The notes: generated by a model from the letters alone, not told the origin. Numbered from the stretch's first letter, positions 42,119-51,507 are shown. The stretch is DNA of 64,000 nt from Lujinxingia litoralis (GCF_003260125.1 NZ_QHKO01000002.1:627378-691377), one strand, 5' to 3'. Made by a program: numbers and translations.

Positions 42119-42154
42119 AAAAAAAAGGCCGCCCTGTAGGGCGGCCTTTCTTTT
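42119..42154. terminator. Bidirectional intrinsic terminator
   Basis: Stem AAAGGCCGCCC/GGGCGGCCTTT (42124-42134 and 42139-42149, loop TGTA), A-rich before and T-rich after. It serves the convergent genes ending at 42045 and 42190. Confidence 0.9.
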
Positions 42155-42189
42155 ATCTTATGAAGTGCCCGCGATGGGCGACGGCGTGA

Positions 42190-43251
42190 TTATCGGATGC
42201 CATGGTTGCATTCGAAGCCCATGGGACGGGGCTCGGAATGGGGCGAGCGAATCACGCGGATGTTCTGCCCATTTTGATTGAGCACTTCGATCTGGCGCTG
42301 CGCCTTCTGATTTCGCTCAACGTGGTTTTGCTTCATCAGGCGGTTGGTGTGGGCTGCGGAGGTGACCGTCTCCACACACTGATGATGCATGTCAGCCATG
42401 GGCATGGCCTGGCGGCAGATCTCGTCAATGGTTTCGCCGCGGAAGTGGTCGGAGAGTTTGGCGACACTCTGGCGGGTCAACGCGGAGACGTTATCCGGGT
42501 TGCCGGAATCGATGCTTTCGAAGAGCACCGTGGCCCCCGCAATTTCCAGGGCGGTGTGCTCATCAGCATGGTTCATCCGGTTGAGGCAGCCATTGTACTG
42601 CTGGCGCAGATCGGCAAAGCGCTTGAGGGCTTCGAAACGGTCCAGACCATGAGCCTTCTGGGCGATAGCGTACTCCACGAAGAGGCCCGTGTGGAGGGTC
42701 TCGCAGGTGTTGGGGCTCAGCGAGAGGGAACGCAGGTAGAGGCTTCGAGCATCCTTGAGGGGGATGGCGCGCTGGTCCCAGAGGCTCGCCCAGGCCAGGT
42801 TGTTGGCCATGGTTCCGGTTCGCTGAACCTGCACGTTTTGGAGGCCGCGTTGCAGGGTGTCGATGGCCTGGCCGTAGAGCCCTTGCTCAATGAGGTGGTA
42901 GCCCTGGATGTTGAAGAGGACTTCGGAGCGTGGGTAGTGGGTGAGCGCTTCCTGAGTAATCTCGACGACGCTGCTGGATTGGGCCTGCTGCTCAAAGCAG
43001 AGGGCGTAGTGGATCCAGGCGTTCTCAGACCAGTTATGCTGATCGTTGCCAAAGTGATCGAAGACCACATCGCAGGAGGCGTTGGACGCGATGGTCTGGT
43101 CCGGCGAGAGGTCGGCCCGGTTAAGGTCGGAGGATTTTGCCGAGTGGTATGCGGCAGTTCCCAGGACGGTAAAAACGTAGAGCGAGACGACAGCGACGGT
43201 GGCTGGCGCCGCGCTGGTGAGGATCGTCCGAGGGGTGATAGCCATAGCCAA
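42190..43251 (-). CDS. Membrane-anchored TPR-like protein
   Basis: A 353-residue protein with one membrane helix near 15-36 (APATVAVVSLYVFTVLG). The outward part has helix-turn-helix repeats of the TPR type, for example SEVLFNIQGYHLIEQGLYGQ and ARSLYLRSLSLSPNTCETLH. It contains five or more scattered cysteines, which could form disulfides in the periplasm. An AAGGAG site precedes the ATG by 8 bases. Function unknown; a binding platform is likely. Confidence 0.8.
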   Translation of the reverse strand: MAMAITPRTILTSAAPATVAVVSLYVFTVLGTAAYHSAKSSDLNRADLSPDQTIASNASCDVVFDHFGNDQHNWSENAWIHYALCFEQQAQSSSVVEITQEALTHYPRSEVLFNIQGYHLIEQGLYGQAIDTLQRGLQNVQVQRTGTMANNLAWASLWDQRAIPLKDARSLYLRSLSLSPNTCETLHTGLFVEYAIAQKAHGLDRFEALKRFADLRQQYNGCLNRMNHADEHTALEIAGATVLFESIDSGNPDNVSALTRQSVAKLSDHFRGETIDEICRQAMPMADMHHQCVETVTSAAHTNRLMKQNHVERNQKAQRQIEVLNQNGQNIRVIRSPHSEPRPMGFECNHGIR

Positions 43252-43301
43252 ATCTCCTTGCGCTAACTGGGTCCAGAACTCGCCGGCGATGCGACCTTAA
43301 A

Positions 43302-43330
43302 AAGATAGAGGAATGGCCGAGTTAACTCAA
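43302..43330 (-). promoter_or_regulatory. Candidate promoter of the TPR-protein gene
   Basis: On the minus strand TTGAGT (43325-43330) is 17 bp from TATCTT (43302-43307), about 50 bp before the ATG. Both boxes match the sigma-70 consensus at 4 of 6 positions. Confidence 0.4.
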
Positions 43331-43521
43331 ACTGCGGGGCGCATTTCTCTGAGAGGTGCCCGCGGCAGGCATGCAATGCCAGGATTGAACCTAAGCGGCG
43401 ATGGCGTCAGTTCCAGTCGGCAGGGCAACGAAAGACGCGGTGCGGGCACCTGAGAAAAGCAACGGGGACTGTTTGGAGATTTGTTCCCCGGGGAGAGCCG
43501 ATCCGAAGGGGGCGCTGGCGG

Positions 43522-44922
43522 TTATTCGGGATCAGGTTCGGCCCAGCCTTCGATGTTGCGCTGGCGGCCGCGGGCCACGCCCAGGGCGCGGTCAGGGACG
43601 TCTTCGGTGAGTGTGGAGCCGGCGCCTACGTAGGCGCCGGCGCCGATCGAGATCGGTGCAACCAGCGCGGTGTTGGAGCCGATGAACGCGCCGGGTCCGA
43701 TGGTGGTGCGGTGCTTGTTTTTGCCGTCGTAGTTGCAGGTGATGGTGCCGGCTCCGACGTTGGCGCCGGCGCCCACCTGTGCGTCGCCCAGGTAGGTCAG
43801 GTGGCTGGCTTTGGCGCCTTCTTCCATGCGGGATTTTTTGATTTCGACAAAGTTGCCAACCTTGCATCCGGGGCCGATGTCGGCGCCGGGGCGAAGGTGC
43901 GCAAAGGGGCCGATGCTGGCGTCGGCCTCAACCCGGGCCTGATTGAGGTAGCAGTGAGCGAGCAGGCGCGCGCCGGGGCCGATGTGGCTGTCGGTGATGC
44001 GGCAGCCCTGCTCAATGTAGGCGCCGGAGGCGATGTGGGAGGTTCCGCAGATGGAGACGTCGGGCTCCAGCACCACGTCGGGTTCCAGCGTGGCGGTGGG
44101 CTCGATGAGGGTGCGCGCCGGGTCGATGAGGGTGACACCGGCCTTCATCCAGCGCTCCAGGGTGCGGGTGCGCACGTAGGCGGTAGCGCGGGCTAGATCG
44201 AGGCGGTCGTTGACCCCCTGGATAAGCTCCGGGGTGGGCACCGGCCAGGCCCGGGCTTGCTCTTTGCGGGCGGCCAGGGCTACCAGATCGGTCAGGTAGT
44301 ACTCGTTTTGGGCGTTGTTGGTGCCGGCTTCCATGATGGCCGGGATGGCTTCACGCAAGAAGGAGGTGCGGGCCAGGTAGATGCCGGCGTTGATCTCGGT
44401 GATGAGGCGCTGATCTTCGGAGGCGTCTTTGTACTCGACGATGGCGCTTAAGTGCCCGTTGGTCGAGCGGATGATGCGACCGTAGGAGGCCGGATCTTTG
44501 AGGATCGCGGTCATCACCGCGAGGTCGCAACCCGACGCGGCCGCAGCGTTGATGAAGTCGCGCAGAGTTTGGGCGTCGAGGTTGGGAACATCGCCCGAGA
44601 GAATGAGCGTGTAGGGGAGGTCGGGGTCCAGGGCGTCCAGGGCGCAGGCGACCGCGTGGGCCGTGCCGAGTTGCTCGTTCTGCACGGCCACGCGGATCTG
44701 ATCGGCGTAGGGTTGGGCGTTGAGCCAGGCTTCGACCCGTTCGCGCTGATGCCCCAGAATGGGGATGATCTGCCTGGAGCCGGCGGCCAACGCCGCCTGG
44801 GTGACGTGACCGAGGAGCGGCGTGCCCAGGAGAGGGTGGAGCACCTTGATGGTGTCCGAGCGCATGCGCGTGCCCATGCCGGCGGCGAGGATCAGCGACT
44901 GAAAGGGGGTCGAAGGGGTCAT
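43522..44922 (-). CDS. glmU: Bifunctional GlmU (N-acetyltransferase and UDP-GlcNAc pyrophosphorylase)
   Basis: A 466-residue enzyme that makes UDP-GlcNAc for peptidoglycan and LPS. The N-terminal half is a nucleotidyltransferase (LILAAGMGTRMRSDTIKVLH, VQNEQLGTAHAV, TLILSGDVPNL). The C-terminal half is a left-handed beta-helix acetyltransferase (GAYIEQGCRI, VGNFVEIKKSRMEEGAKASH, LTYLGDAQVGAGANVGAGTI). It follows the adenosine deaminase gene by 91 bp in the same direction. Confidence 0.95.
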   Translation of the reverse strand: MTPSTPFQSLILAAGMGTRMRSDTIKVLHPLLGTPLLGHVTQAALAAGSRQIIPILGHQRERVEAWLNAQPYADQIRVAVQNEQLGTAHAVACALDALDPDLPYTLILSGDVPNLDAQTLRDFINAAAASGCDLAVMTAILKDPASYGRIIRSTNGHLSAIVEYKDASEDQRLITEINAGIYLARTSFLREAIPAIMEAGTNNAQNEYYLTDLVALAARKEQARAWPVPTPELIQGVNDRLDLARATAYVRTRTLERWMKAGVTLIDPARTLIEPTATLEPDVVLEPDVSICGTSHIASGAYIEQGCRITDSHIGPGARLLAHCYLNQARVEADASIGPFAHLRPGADIGPGCKVGNFVEIKKSRMEEGAKASHLTYLGDAQVGAGANVGAGTITCNYDGKNKHRTTIGPGAFIGSNTALVAPISIGAGAYVGAGSTLTEDVPDRALGVARGRQRNIEGWAEPDPE

Positions 44923-45013
44923 GGCTCTCCCGTGTAGGAAAAGCGCCGGGCTCTTCGACGGCCGCTGCCCGACGGTGGGTTAGATGCAAGCGCCAGGGCG
45001 CTGAAGACAGGTG

Positions 45014-46246
45014 TTATTCGGCCGGAGTGGGCTGCTCGGTGTCGGTTTCGCTCGGAGCGTCGGTGTCGGGGGCTTCGGCGCGCTGATCCTCGGGCTGGAT
45101 CGGGTAGATGGTGGGGGTGCGGGCGTCGGCGCTGGCTTTTTGGAAGGCGATTTCCTGGGCGACGCGAGGATCGGTGATGGCCTTTTCGCCCGAGGTGGTT
45201 TCGAAGTCGCGGACCAGGGCGTCGAATTCGGCGCAGGCCTGGGCGGTGACGGTGCGCTTTTTGCGGTAGGGCATGAACGCCGATTTAAAGCCGTCGATCA
45301 TCAGTTTGCGCAGGTCACCGATGTTGAGATCGTAGTGCTGGACCGCGCGCCAGTACTCGTCGGTCATGGTGGTATCGGTGATCAGGCGGTTGTCGGTGTT
45401 GATCGTGCAGCGCAGGCCGTAGCTCATGTAGAAGGGCAGCGGGTGGGATTCAAAGCTCTTGGCCGCGCGGGTCTGCACGTTGCTGGTCAGGCAGACTTCC
45501 AGCGGGATGCGCAGATCGTTGACGAAGTTGAGCAGGTCGCCGTCTTCGCGAAGGCGGGTGCCGTGACCGATGCGGTGGGCGCCGCCCATATGAATGGCCT
45601 GGTGGACGGATTCCGGGCCGTAGGCTTCGCCGGCGTGAATGGTGAGGTTCACGTTGTTGTTGCGGATCAGGTAGAAGGCCTCGCGGTAGTCCTTGGCCGG
45701 GTTGTCGGCTTCGGCGCCGGCGAGGTCAAAGCCGACGACGCCGCGGTTTTTGAAGGCCACACAGAGTTCGGCCATGCGCAGCGAGCTCTCCGGGGTCATG
45801 TGTCGGATGCCGCAGATGATCTGTCCGCTCATCAAACCGTAGCGCCGCTTGGCTTCGCGCAGGCCCTCGGCGACCGCTTCGACGATGACCGGGTAGGAGA
45901 GCCCGTTGCGGGTATGGAGGAGCGGTGAGTAGCGCACCTCCATGTATTTGACGTTTTCGCGGGCGGCGTCTTCGCCCAGTTCAAAGGCCGCGCGGTAGAG
46001 GGACTCCTCGGTCTGCATGACGCTTAAGGTGACGTCGAAAGCTTTGAGGTAGTCGGTGAGGTCTTCGCAGATGGCGCCGATGTTGATCGCCCGGGCCAGT
46101 TCGTCTTCGGACTGAGGGTTGCCCGGCAGAGCGATGCCTTCTTTTTCGGCCAACTCAAGGATGGTGGAGAGCCGCATACTGCCGTCGAGGTGGACGTGCA
46201 GGTCGGTTTTGGGCATGCGGTGGATAAAGTCACGAGTGATTTTCAT
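45014..46246 (-). CDS. add: Adenosine deaminase
   Basis: A zinc hydrolase that turns adenosine into inosine. Ligands are in LHVHLDGS (His17, His19), LTIHAGEAYGP, HRIGHGTRL, and the INTDN aspartate. Length 410 is longer than usual because of an acidic, disordered C-terminal tail (QPEDQRAEAPDTDAPSETD). ATG at 46246 has an AAGGA site upstream. glmU follows. Confidence 0.93.
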   Translation of the reverse strand: MKITRDFIHRMPKTDLHVHLDGSMRLSTILELAEKEGIALPGNPQSEDELARAINIGAICEDLTDYLKAFDVTLSVMQTEESLYRAAFELGEDAARENVKYMEVRYSPLLHTRNGLSYPVIVEAVAEGLREAKRRYGLMSGQIICGIRHMTPESSLRMAELCVAFKNRGVVGFDLAGAEADNPAKDYREAFYLIRNNNVNLTIHAGEAYGPESVHQAIHMGGAHRIGHGTRLREDGDLLNFVNDLRIPLEVCLTSNVQTRAAKSFESHPLPFYMSYGLRCTINTDNRLITDTTMTDEYWRAVQHYDLNIGDLRKLMIDGFKSAFMPYRKKRTVTAQACAEFDALVRDFETTSGEKAITDPRVAQEIAFQKASADARTPTIYPIQPEDQRAEAPDTDAPSETDTEQPTPAE

Positions 46247-46313
46247 AGTGCCATCCTTTTCTAAAGTGCGGGCCGGCGTGCGCGGGGGCGCGGGCGCGTC
46301 GCGAAGTTGCAGA

Positions 46314-46342
46314 GTTCTACTGATAGTACCGGGATTTGTCGA
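46314..46342 (-). promoter_or_regulatory. Candidate promoter of add
   Basis: On the minus strand TCGACA (46337-46342) is 17 bp from TAGAAC (46314-46319), about 70 bp before the ATG. Confidence 0.35.
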
Positions 46343-46476
46343 GCGCGCAGCGAGGCAGGGCCGGGCCCGGGTTAGAGGGAAGAAGGAGTGAGGTTCAGCG
46401 AAGATTCCCGAGGCATCGTCAAAGGATGTAGCGCGTTTTTAGCGGGTGGTGGAGCGCTCACTGGGGAGCATTCGGG

Positions 46477-47184
46477 TCAGTTTAGATGCGAGCGATCGGA
46501 CTTTTTTGGGTCCGGGTCGCGGGAGCGTAGGAGCTTGAGGTTTCGGCGCTGACGGCGACGTATGAACGCCCGTTTGATGCGGGAGGGACGCCACAGGCCG
46601 GTGGCCAGGATCAGGCCGGTGGCCATGCCGCCCAGGTGTCCGGCGATCGAGATGGCTTCGCGGCCGGTGAGGACAAAGAGGATGTCCAGGGCGATGAAGA
46701 TCAGCAGCATGGTCTTGCCGGTGACCGGAAAGAATAGCAGGTAGAGGCGCTCGTTCCAGTGGCGCCAGGCGTAGGCGGCCACCACCCCCATAACCGCGCC
46801 GGAGTAACCCAGGGTGGGGAAGTTGGTGGAGAAGAGGATCTGGCTGAGCAGGATCGTCACCCCGCCGCCCAGCGCGCAGAAGAGGTTAAAGGTCCACCAG
46901 CGCCGGGAGGACCAGCTCTGGTCGAGTTCCGCGCCGAACATCCAGAGCACGAAGCCGTTGAAGAGCAGGTGTGTGAAGTCGGCATGCCAGAGGGCGTAGG
47001 TGAGCAGCGTCCATACCTGCCCCTGATTCAGGACCGCCTGGCGGGAGATGAGCATGTAGTGATCGACGAAGGATGCCAGGGGGGCGATCATGACCGAGGC
47101 AAACCAGAGCACAAAGAGCGCCAGCAGCGTGATCTTGATATTGCGGGTGAAGGGGGGCCAGTAGAACTGGAGCTGTTGCGCCAT
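46477..47184 (-). CDS. Rhomboid-family intramembrane serine protease
   Basis: A 235-residue, six- or seven-helix membrane protease. The catalytic dyad is Ser128 in TLGYSGAVMG and His183 in AGHLGGMATG. The HxxxxHLxxN segment is in HADFTHLLFNGF. ATG at 47184 (MAQQLQFYWPP) has a GAGG site. The frame also opens 41 codons upstream without support. Substrates are unknown. Confidence 0.92.
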   Translation of the reverse strand: MAQQLQFYWPPFTRNIKITLLALFVLWFASVMIAPLASFVDHYMLISRQAVLNQGQVWTLLTYALWHADFTHLLFNGFVLWMFGAELDQSWSSRRWWTFNLFCALGGGVTILLSQILFSTNFPTLGYSGAVMGVVAAYAWRHWNERLYLLFFPVTGKTMLLIFIALDILFVLTGREAISIAGHLGGMATGLILATGLWRPSRIKRAFIRRRQRRNLKLLRSRDPDPKKSDRSHLN

Positions 47185-47308
47185 GGTGTACCTCAGAGTG
47201 GGTGCCGCAGTCGGTGTTGAGGAGTAAGTTGACCACGGAAGGGGGCGTTGACCATAGGGGAGGATTCGGGGAGTGCAAGGGGCGGGGAGTCTCGGGAGGG
47301 AGTGCACG

Positions 47309-47330
47309 GGTGCCAGGTAAGCGATCGGCG
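47309..47330 (+). repeat. GGTGCCAGG-family repeat
   Basis: One core, GGTGCCAGGTAAGCGATCGG, followed by two decayed copies (GGTGTACGG, GGCCGGGTGAGCG). It lies in the 309-bp gap between the rhomboid and RCC1 genes. A weak promoter-like pair TTGTGT (47414) and GATAAG (47437), 17 bp apart, is also present. Confidence 0.6.
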
Positions 47331-47493
47331 GGTGTACGGGGGCCGGGTGAGCGTGGCGGGGTTTTAGGCAGGCGTCCTGGAGAGGGGGGCGCGGTGCGGT
47401 TACGAATCAAAACTTGTGTGGTGGATGGAAGACCGGGATAAGATGGGCAGTGGAATTATGTGGTCGTGGCGATGAACCCATTTGGGAGGCGAA

Positions 47494-49050
47494 ATGATGG
47501 CGAAGCGTAGTTGGATGATGGCGTTGGGACTTTCGTTGGGGTTGTGTGGGGTGTTGGGTTGTGGCGGCGATGGGGATGGGGATGGGCGAGATGATGTGGG
47601 GGTGAATGAGGATGTGGGAGGGGAGGATGCCGGTGATGTGGGAGGGGAAGATGGCGGTGATGTGGGAGGGGAAGATGACGGCGGAGAGGACAGTGGGGAT
47701 GTCGGGGGTGGCGAGCTCGGTGTGGAGGTGGCGGGGATTCCGGAAGGGAAGACCTATTTTCGCAGCGTGAGTGAGGTGGTGGTCAGCTGTGAGGAGTCTT
47801 GCGAGATCGCGTGTGGGCTTTCGCTGGATGGAGGGGCGGTGGAAGCGGTGACGTGCGCGGAAGGGGAGGCATTTGCGCTGGAGGGGCTGGCGTACGGAGC
47901 GTATCGATTTGAGGTGAGTTCGGGGGAGACGGTTGTGGCGGAGCGCTCCTTTGAGGTTCATCCTCCGGAGTGGGCGCAGGTAAGTGGTGGGGAGGGCTTT
48001 AGCTGTGCGGTGCTGCAGGATGGGCATCTGGTATGTTTTGGTGCCGGAGAAGCCGGGCAACTCGGTGATGGCGGTGCGGTGAGCCGGCTGGAGCCTGTGG
48101 TTGTGGCGGGGCGTTGGGCGGAGGTGGACGCCGGAGGGATGCATGCGTGTGCGATCGCCGAGGATGGAGCGCTTTATTGCTGGGGGAGTTCACCGAGCGG
48201 AGCGCTGGGGCTGGGTGCGGAGGCCGAAGAGCTTGTGGCGGCTCCGGAGCAGGTGGGGGAGGCCCGTGACTGGCTCAAGGTGAGTGCGGGAGCTACGCAT
48301 AGTTGTGGGATTCGGCAGGGAGGAGCGCTCTACTGCTGGGGAGATAACGCCCGGGGGGCTGTGGGGGTGGGGAATGGAGAGGATGTGCTTGCGGAGCCGG
48401 CGCCGGTGGAGGTTGCGGGCGTGACGGGCTGGCTGGATGTGAGTGCCGGGGAGGGATTTAGCTGCGCGCTCACGGCGGAGGGGGCGCTTTACTGCTGGGG
48501 GCGTACGGATGCCGGCGTTACGGGGGCGAATAACACGGATGTTTACGAGCCTCGGGCGTATGAGGGGGCGCTGAGTGCGTTGTCGCTTTCGGCTGGCAGC
48601 AGTCACGCCTGTGGCGTTGTGGACCTGGATGCGGATGATGACGTCTACTGCTGGGGTGATGGGGCGATGTATAAGCTCGGGACCGGTGAGACGCGTCGTG
48701 AGGTCTCTCCTTCTCCGCGAGCGCCAGGCGCGACTTCGCTGGTATCGGTGGTCAGCGGCCGTACGTTCACCTGTGGATTGACCGTAGACGGCGCGCTGCA
48801 TTGCTGGGGAGATAACGCCCGGGGTCAGCTGGGCTATGACCCGACCCTGGTAGGGGAGATGGTGTATCCGGCGCCGGTGGGGGAGGAGAGCTGGGAAGTT
48901 GTGGCTTCCGGGGCGCAGCATATCTGTGGGGTGAAGCTCGACGATAAGAGCCTGTGGTGCTGGGGAGATAACTCTCAGGGGCAGCTGGGTGTGGGAGTGG
49001 CGGGGGAGGATGCGGTGTCTGATGCGCAGCCGGTCGTCTGGCCCTATTGA
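47494..49050 (+). CDS. RCC1-repeat lipoprotein
   Basis: A 518-residue surface lipoprotein. The signal ends in GVLGC. It is followed by a Gly/Glu/Asp-rich linker with 24-bp tandem DNA repeats (GDVGGEDG). The mature part is a seven-bladed-type propeller of RCC1-like repeats with characteristic SCGxxxxGxLYCWGxN patterns, for example CGIRQGGALYCWGDNARGAV and CGLTVDGALHCWGDNARGQL. The ATG follows GGAGG by 4-5 bases. Typical of predator-like and social delta-type bacteria; the ligand is unknown. Confidence 0.88.
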   Translation: MMAKRSWMMALGLSLGLCGVLGCGGDGDGDGRDDVGVNEDVGGEDAGDVGGEDGGDVGGEDDGGEDSGDVGGGELGVEVAGIPEGKTYFRSVSEVVVSCEESCEIACGLSLDGGAVEAVTCAEGEAFALEGLAYGAYRFEVSSGETVVAERSFEVHPPEWAQVSGGEGFSCAVLQDGHLVCFGAGEAGQLGDGGAVSRLEPVVVAGRWAEVDAGGMHACAIAEDGALYCWGSSPSGALGLGAEAEELVAAPEQVGEARDWLKVSAGATHSCGIRQGGALYCWGDNARGAVGVGNGEDVLAEPAPVEVAGVTGWLDVSAGEGFSCALTAEGALYCWGRTDAGVTGANNTDVYEPRAYEGALSALSLSAGSSHACGVVDLDADDDVYCWGDGAMYKLGTGETRREVSPSPRAPGATSLVSVVSGRTFTCGLTVDGALHCWGDNARGQLGYDPTLVGEMVYPAPVGEESWEVVASGAQHICGVKLDDKSLWCWGDNSQGQLGVGVAGEDAVSDAQPVVWPY

Positions 49051-49110
49051 TTGGGAGGGCGTCGGTGTGTGACGTGACCTGACGTGGCTGGCGAGCGGAG
49101 GAGAGATAGA

Positions 49111-49138
49111 GATCGGCCCGGGAGGGCCGGTCTTTTTT
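49111..49138 (+). terminator. Intrinsic terminator after the RCC1 gene
   Basis: Stem GATCGGCCC/GGGCCGGTC (one G-T pair, GGGA loop), then T6 at 49133-49138. Confidence 0.85.
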
Positions 49139-49168
49139 CGTTGGGTGGCCCCGGGACGTGGAGGATGT

Positions 49169-49186
49169 GATCGAAGGCCTGGCACC
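49169..49186 (-). repeat. GGTGCC-family repeat, reverse orientation
   Basis: GATCGAAGGCCTGGCACC, which reads GGTGCCAGGCCTTCGATC on the minus strand. A single copy upstream of the DUF1015 gene. Confidence 0.65.
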
Positions 49187-49318
49187 TGGGAGAGCGTGGG
49201 GGGGGGCAGCGGGTGTCGACGGGGTGGGAGGGGGTGTGTTAGTGGCGAGGTAGCGAAGGGCGCTTGGTTGCGCGAGATCGGGGTGTCCAGACGAACTGTA
49301 GCGAGGACGGTAGAGGCG

Positions 49319-50650
49319 ATGGCGGAAGTAAAAGCGTTTCGGGGTGTGCGGTACAGCTGGGAGTCGATGCATGGGGAGGAGGCCTCGCAGGTGGTGGCGC
49401 CGCCCTATGATGTGATCGACGAGGCGATGTTGGAGGAACTCTACCAGCGTCACCCGCAGAATGTGGTGCGGCTTGATCTGAACCGTCGGCAGGCGAGTGA
49501 TAGCCCGGAGAACAATCGCTATACGCGGGCCCGGCGCTACATGTTCGACTGGTTGGCGCAGGGGGTGATGATCGTGGAGCCGGAGCCGGCGATCTACGTT
49601 CATGTGCAGGAGTTTGAGGATGAGGCCGGTCAGGTGTATCGGCGTCAGGGGTTTATGGCGTTGGTGCGGCTGGCGGATTATGAGGAGCGGGTGGTGCTGC
49701 CGCATGAGCGAACGCTCAAGGGGCCTAAGGCCGATCGGCTGGAGTTGATGAAGGCCACCGATGCGAACCTGAGTCAGATCTTTTTTCTGTATGATGATGA
49801 AGAAGGGGATGTGGATCGGCCGCTTTACGGGGCGATCGAGGGGGAGGCCGCGGCGCTGGATATTCGCACGGAGGATGGGATTCGACATCAGCTCTGGGCG
49901 GTGCGCGATGAGGCGGTGCAGCAGGCGGTGCAGGCCGGATTAAAGGAGCGTCCGCTGCTGATTGCGGATGGGCATCATCGCTACGAGACGGCGCTGGCGT
50001 ATCGGGAGTTTCGCCGGCAGGTGGCCGAGGAGCCCGATGGAGACGCGCCCTATGAGTATGTGATGGGGTTTCTGGTCAATATGCACGATCCGGGGTTGCA
50101 GGTGTTTCCGACGCATCGGGTGGTGCACTCGGTGGCGGGGTTTGATGGGGAGAAGCTCCGGGCGCAGTTGGAGGAGGCCGGGGTTTACCGGGTTGAAGAG
50201 CTGAGCCGGGGGCTGCTTGATGATCTGGACGCGTTGCGTGAGCGTCTGGAGGCGGCGGGAGGGGAGTATCCGAGTTTTGTGGTGGGGATGGTCGGCGGCA
50301 GCCTGCTGCTGGTGCAGTATGTGGGTGGGGTGGACTCGCCGGTCTTTGATGAGGAGACCCCCGAGGAGGTGCGACGCCTGGATGTTGCGGTGCTGCATGA
50401 GGCGATCTTCGATCGGATGCTGGGGATCGACCGCGCGGCGCAGGAGGCCAAGTCGAATCTGGGCTATGTGAAGGGATGGGCCGAGGCGCGGGCGGCGCTC
50501 GATGAGCCGGGTCATCAGATGGTGGTGTTTATGAACGCCACCCCGGTGGAGCAGGTGAATCGGGTTTGTCTCTCGGGTGGGAAGATGCCGCAGAAGTCGA
50601 CTTTCTTTTATCCGAAGGTGTTGAGCGGGCTTGTGATCAACCTTCTTTAA
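49319..50650 (+). CDS. DUF1015 family protein
   Basis: A 443-residue cytoplasmic protein of a widespread but uncharacterised family. Visible hallmarks are the start AFRGVRYSWES, VVAPPYDVIDEAML, RQGFMALVRLADYEE, HERTLKGPKADRLELMKAT and IADGHHRYETALAYRE. The GHHRYE motif may be an active site. ATG at 49319 has AGAGG upstream and gives the family start, although the frame opens 58 codons earlier. Often found near phosphoserine metabolism genes, but not here. Confidence 0.9.
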   Translation: MAEVKAFRGVRYSWESMHGEEASQVVAPPYDVIDEAMLEELYQRHPQNVVRLDLNRRQASDSPENNRYTRARRYMFDWLAQGVMIVEPEPAIYVHVQEFEDEAGQVYRRQGFMALVRLADYEERVVLPHERTLKGPKADRLELMKATDANLSQIFFLYDDEEGDVDRPLYGAIEGEAAALDIRTEDGIRHQLWAVRDEAVQQAVQAGLKERPLLIADGHHRYETALAYREFRRQVAEEPDGDAPYEYVMGFLVNMHDPGLQVFPTHRVVHSVAGFDGEKLRAQLEEAGVYRVEELSRGLLDDLDALRERLEAAGGEYPSFVVGMVGGSLLLVQYVGGVDSPVFDEETPEEVRRLDVAVLHEAIFDRMLGIDRAAQEAKSNLGYVKGWAEARAALDEPGHQMVVFMNATPVEQVNRVCLSGGKMPQKSTFFYPKVLSGLVINLL

Positions 50651-50677
50651 GATCTTGATGTCTCACCTGTTTTCAGG

Positions 50678-50705
50678 GCGGCGCCTTCGGGCGCCGCTTT
50701 TTTTT
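50678..50705 (+). terminator. Intrinsic terminator after the DUF1015 gene
   Basis: An 8-bp stem GCGGCGCC/GGCGCCGC with a TTCG tetraloop, followed by T8 (50698-50705). Confidence 0.92.
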
Positions 50706-50820
50706 GAAAGAAAGGTCGGGGAAAAAGGGGGAGGGGACGCAAAGAGTGTCGAAAACGCTCGATAACAGGAGGAGTGAAGTTCTTGTGTGGGCAAGGGGAC
50801 GACTCTGGCGGGTGAGCGCG

Positions 50821-51507
50821 ATGAAGATCGAATCCAACGTGGGCGCAATGGGTGGTGTGGGAGGGGAGGCTTCCGGTGCGGGAGGGGTGTCGTTGGAGGA
50901 GGGGGGCGGGGTGTTTGAGGCGTTGCTAAGGGGGGGAGAAGAGTCGGGTGATGAGCGTCTGGAGGGGGATTATTACGGGCGTGCTCTGGAAGAGGGGGCG
51001 GTCCAGCGAGGGGAGGAGGGATGGGCCGGAGCATCCGACGGGGAGCGGCTCAAGCGTGGGGAGGAGCCCGAGCCGGGGGCGATGGCGGGGGAAGAGAAGG
51101 AGGGAGGGGAGAGTGAGGCTGAAGATGTTCGGCGATTGGAAGAGGCGGTGGAGGGGCCTGCGGTGTCGGAGGTGGTGAGGGGGCCAGAGCGCCCGGGGGG
51201 CGGCGTGAATGAGTTGGCGGCGGGTGGTGGTGGGGGGCCGGAGTTGGGGGAGGTGGTGGAGCAGATGGTGCGAGCGGCCCAGGTGGGGGAGGACGCGCAG
51301 GGGCGACGGGTGATGTTTCTGGAGTTGGAGGTGCCGGGGCGAGGGATGTTGAAGGTGAGGTTGCTTCGGGAGCATGACGGGTTTTCGGTGAGGATGCGTG
51401 CCAGTGATGAGGGTTTGGCCCGGGATTTGTTGCGCTGGAAGGGGGAGATGGTGCGGGCGGCCGGGGAGCGAGGGGTGAAGTTGAATGGCGTGGCGGTGGT
51501 GTGTTGA
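50821..51507 (+). CDS. SctP/FliK-like protein (hook- or needle-length control type)
   Basis: A 228-residue protein with a long Glu/Gly-rich disordered N-terminal region and a short folded C-terminus (about 165-228: MFLELEVPGRGMLKVRLLRE, DGFSVRMRASDEGLA). This layout fits type III secretion needle-length regulators (SctP/YscP) or flagellar FliK. The gene directly behind it encodes an SctQ-like C-ring protein, which supports the call. Start at ATG 50821 is tentative, because the frame opens earlier. Confidence is moderate because such proteins are poorly conserved. Confidence 0.5.
   Translation: MKIESNVGAMGGVGGEASGAGGVSLEEGGGVFEALLRGGEESGDERLEGDYYGRALEEGAVQRGEEGWAGASDGERLKRGEEPEPGAMAGEEKEGGESEAEDVRRLEEAVEGPAVSEVVRGPERPGGGVNELAAGGGGGPELGEVVEQMVRAAQVGEDAQGRRVMFLELEVPGRGMLKVRLLREHDGFSVRMRASDEGLARDLLRWKGEMVRAAGERGVKLNGVAVVC

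Noticed and set aside
42202..43266. 354-residue plus-strand frame opposite the TPR protein
   Set aside because: The minus strand has a ribosome site, promoter, membrane helix and TPR pattern. The plus frame has none.
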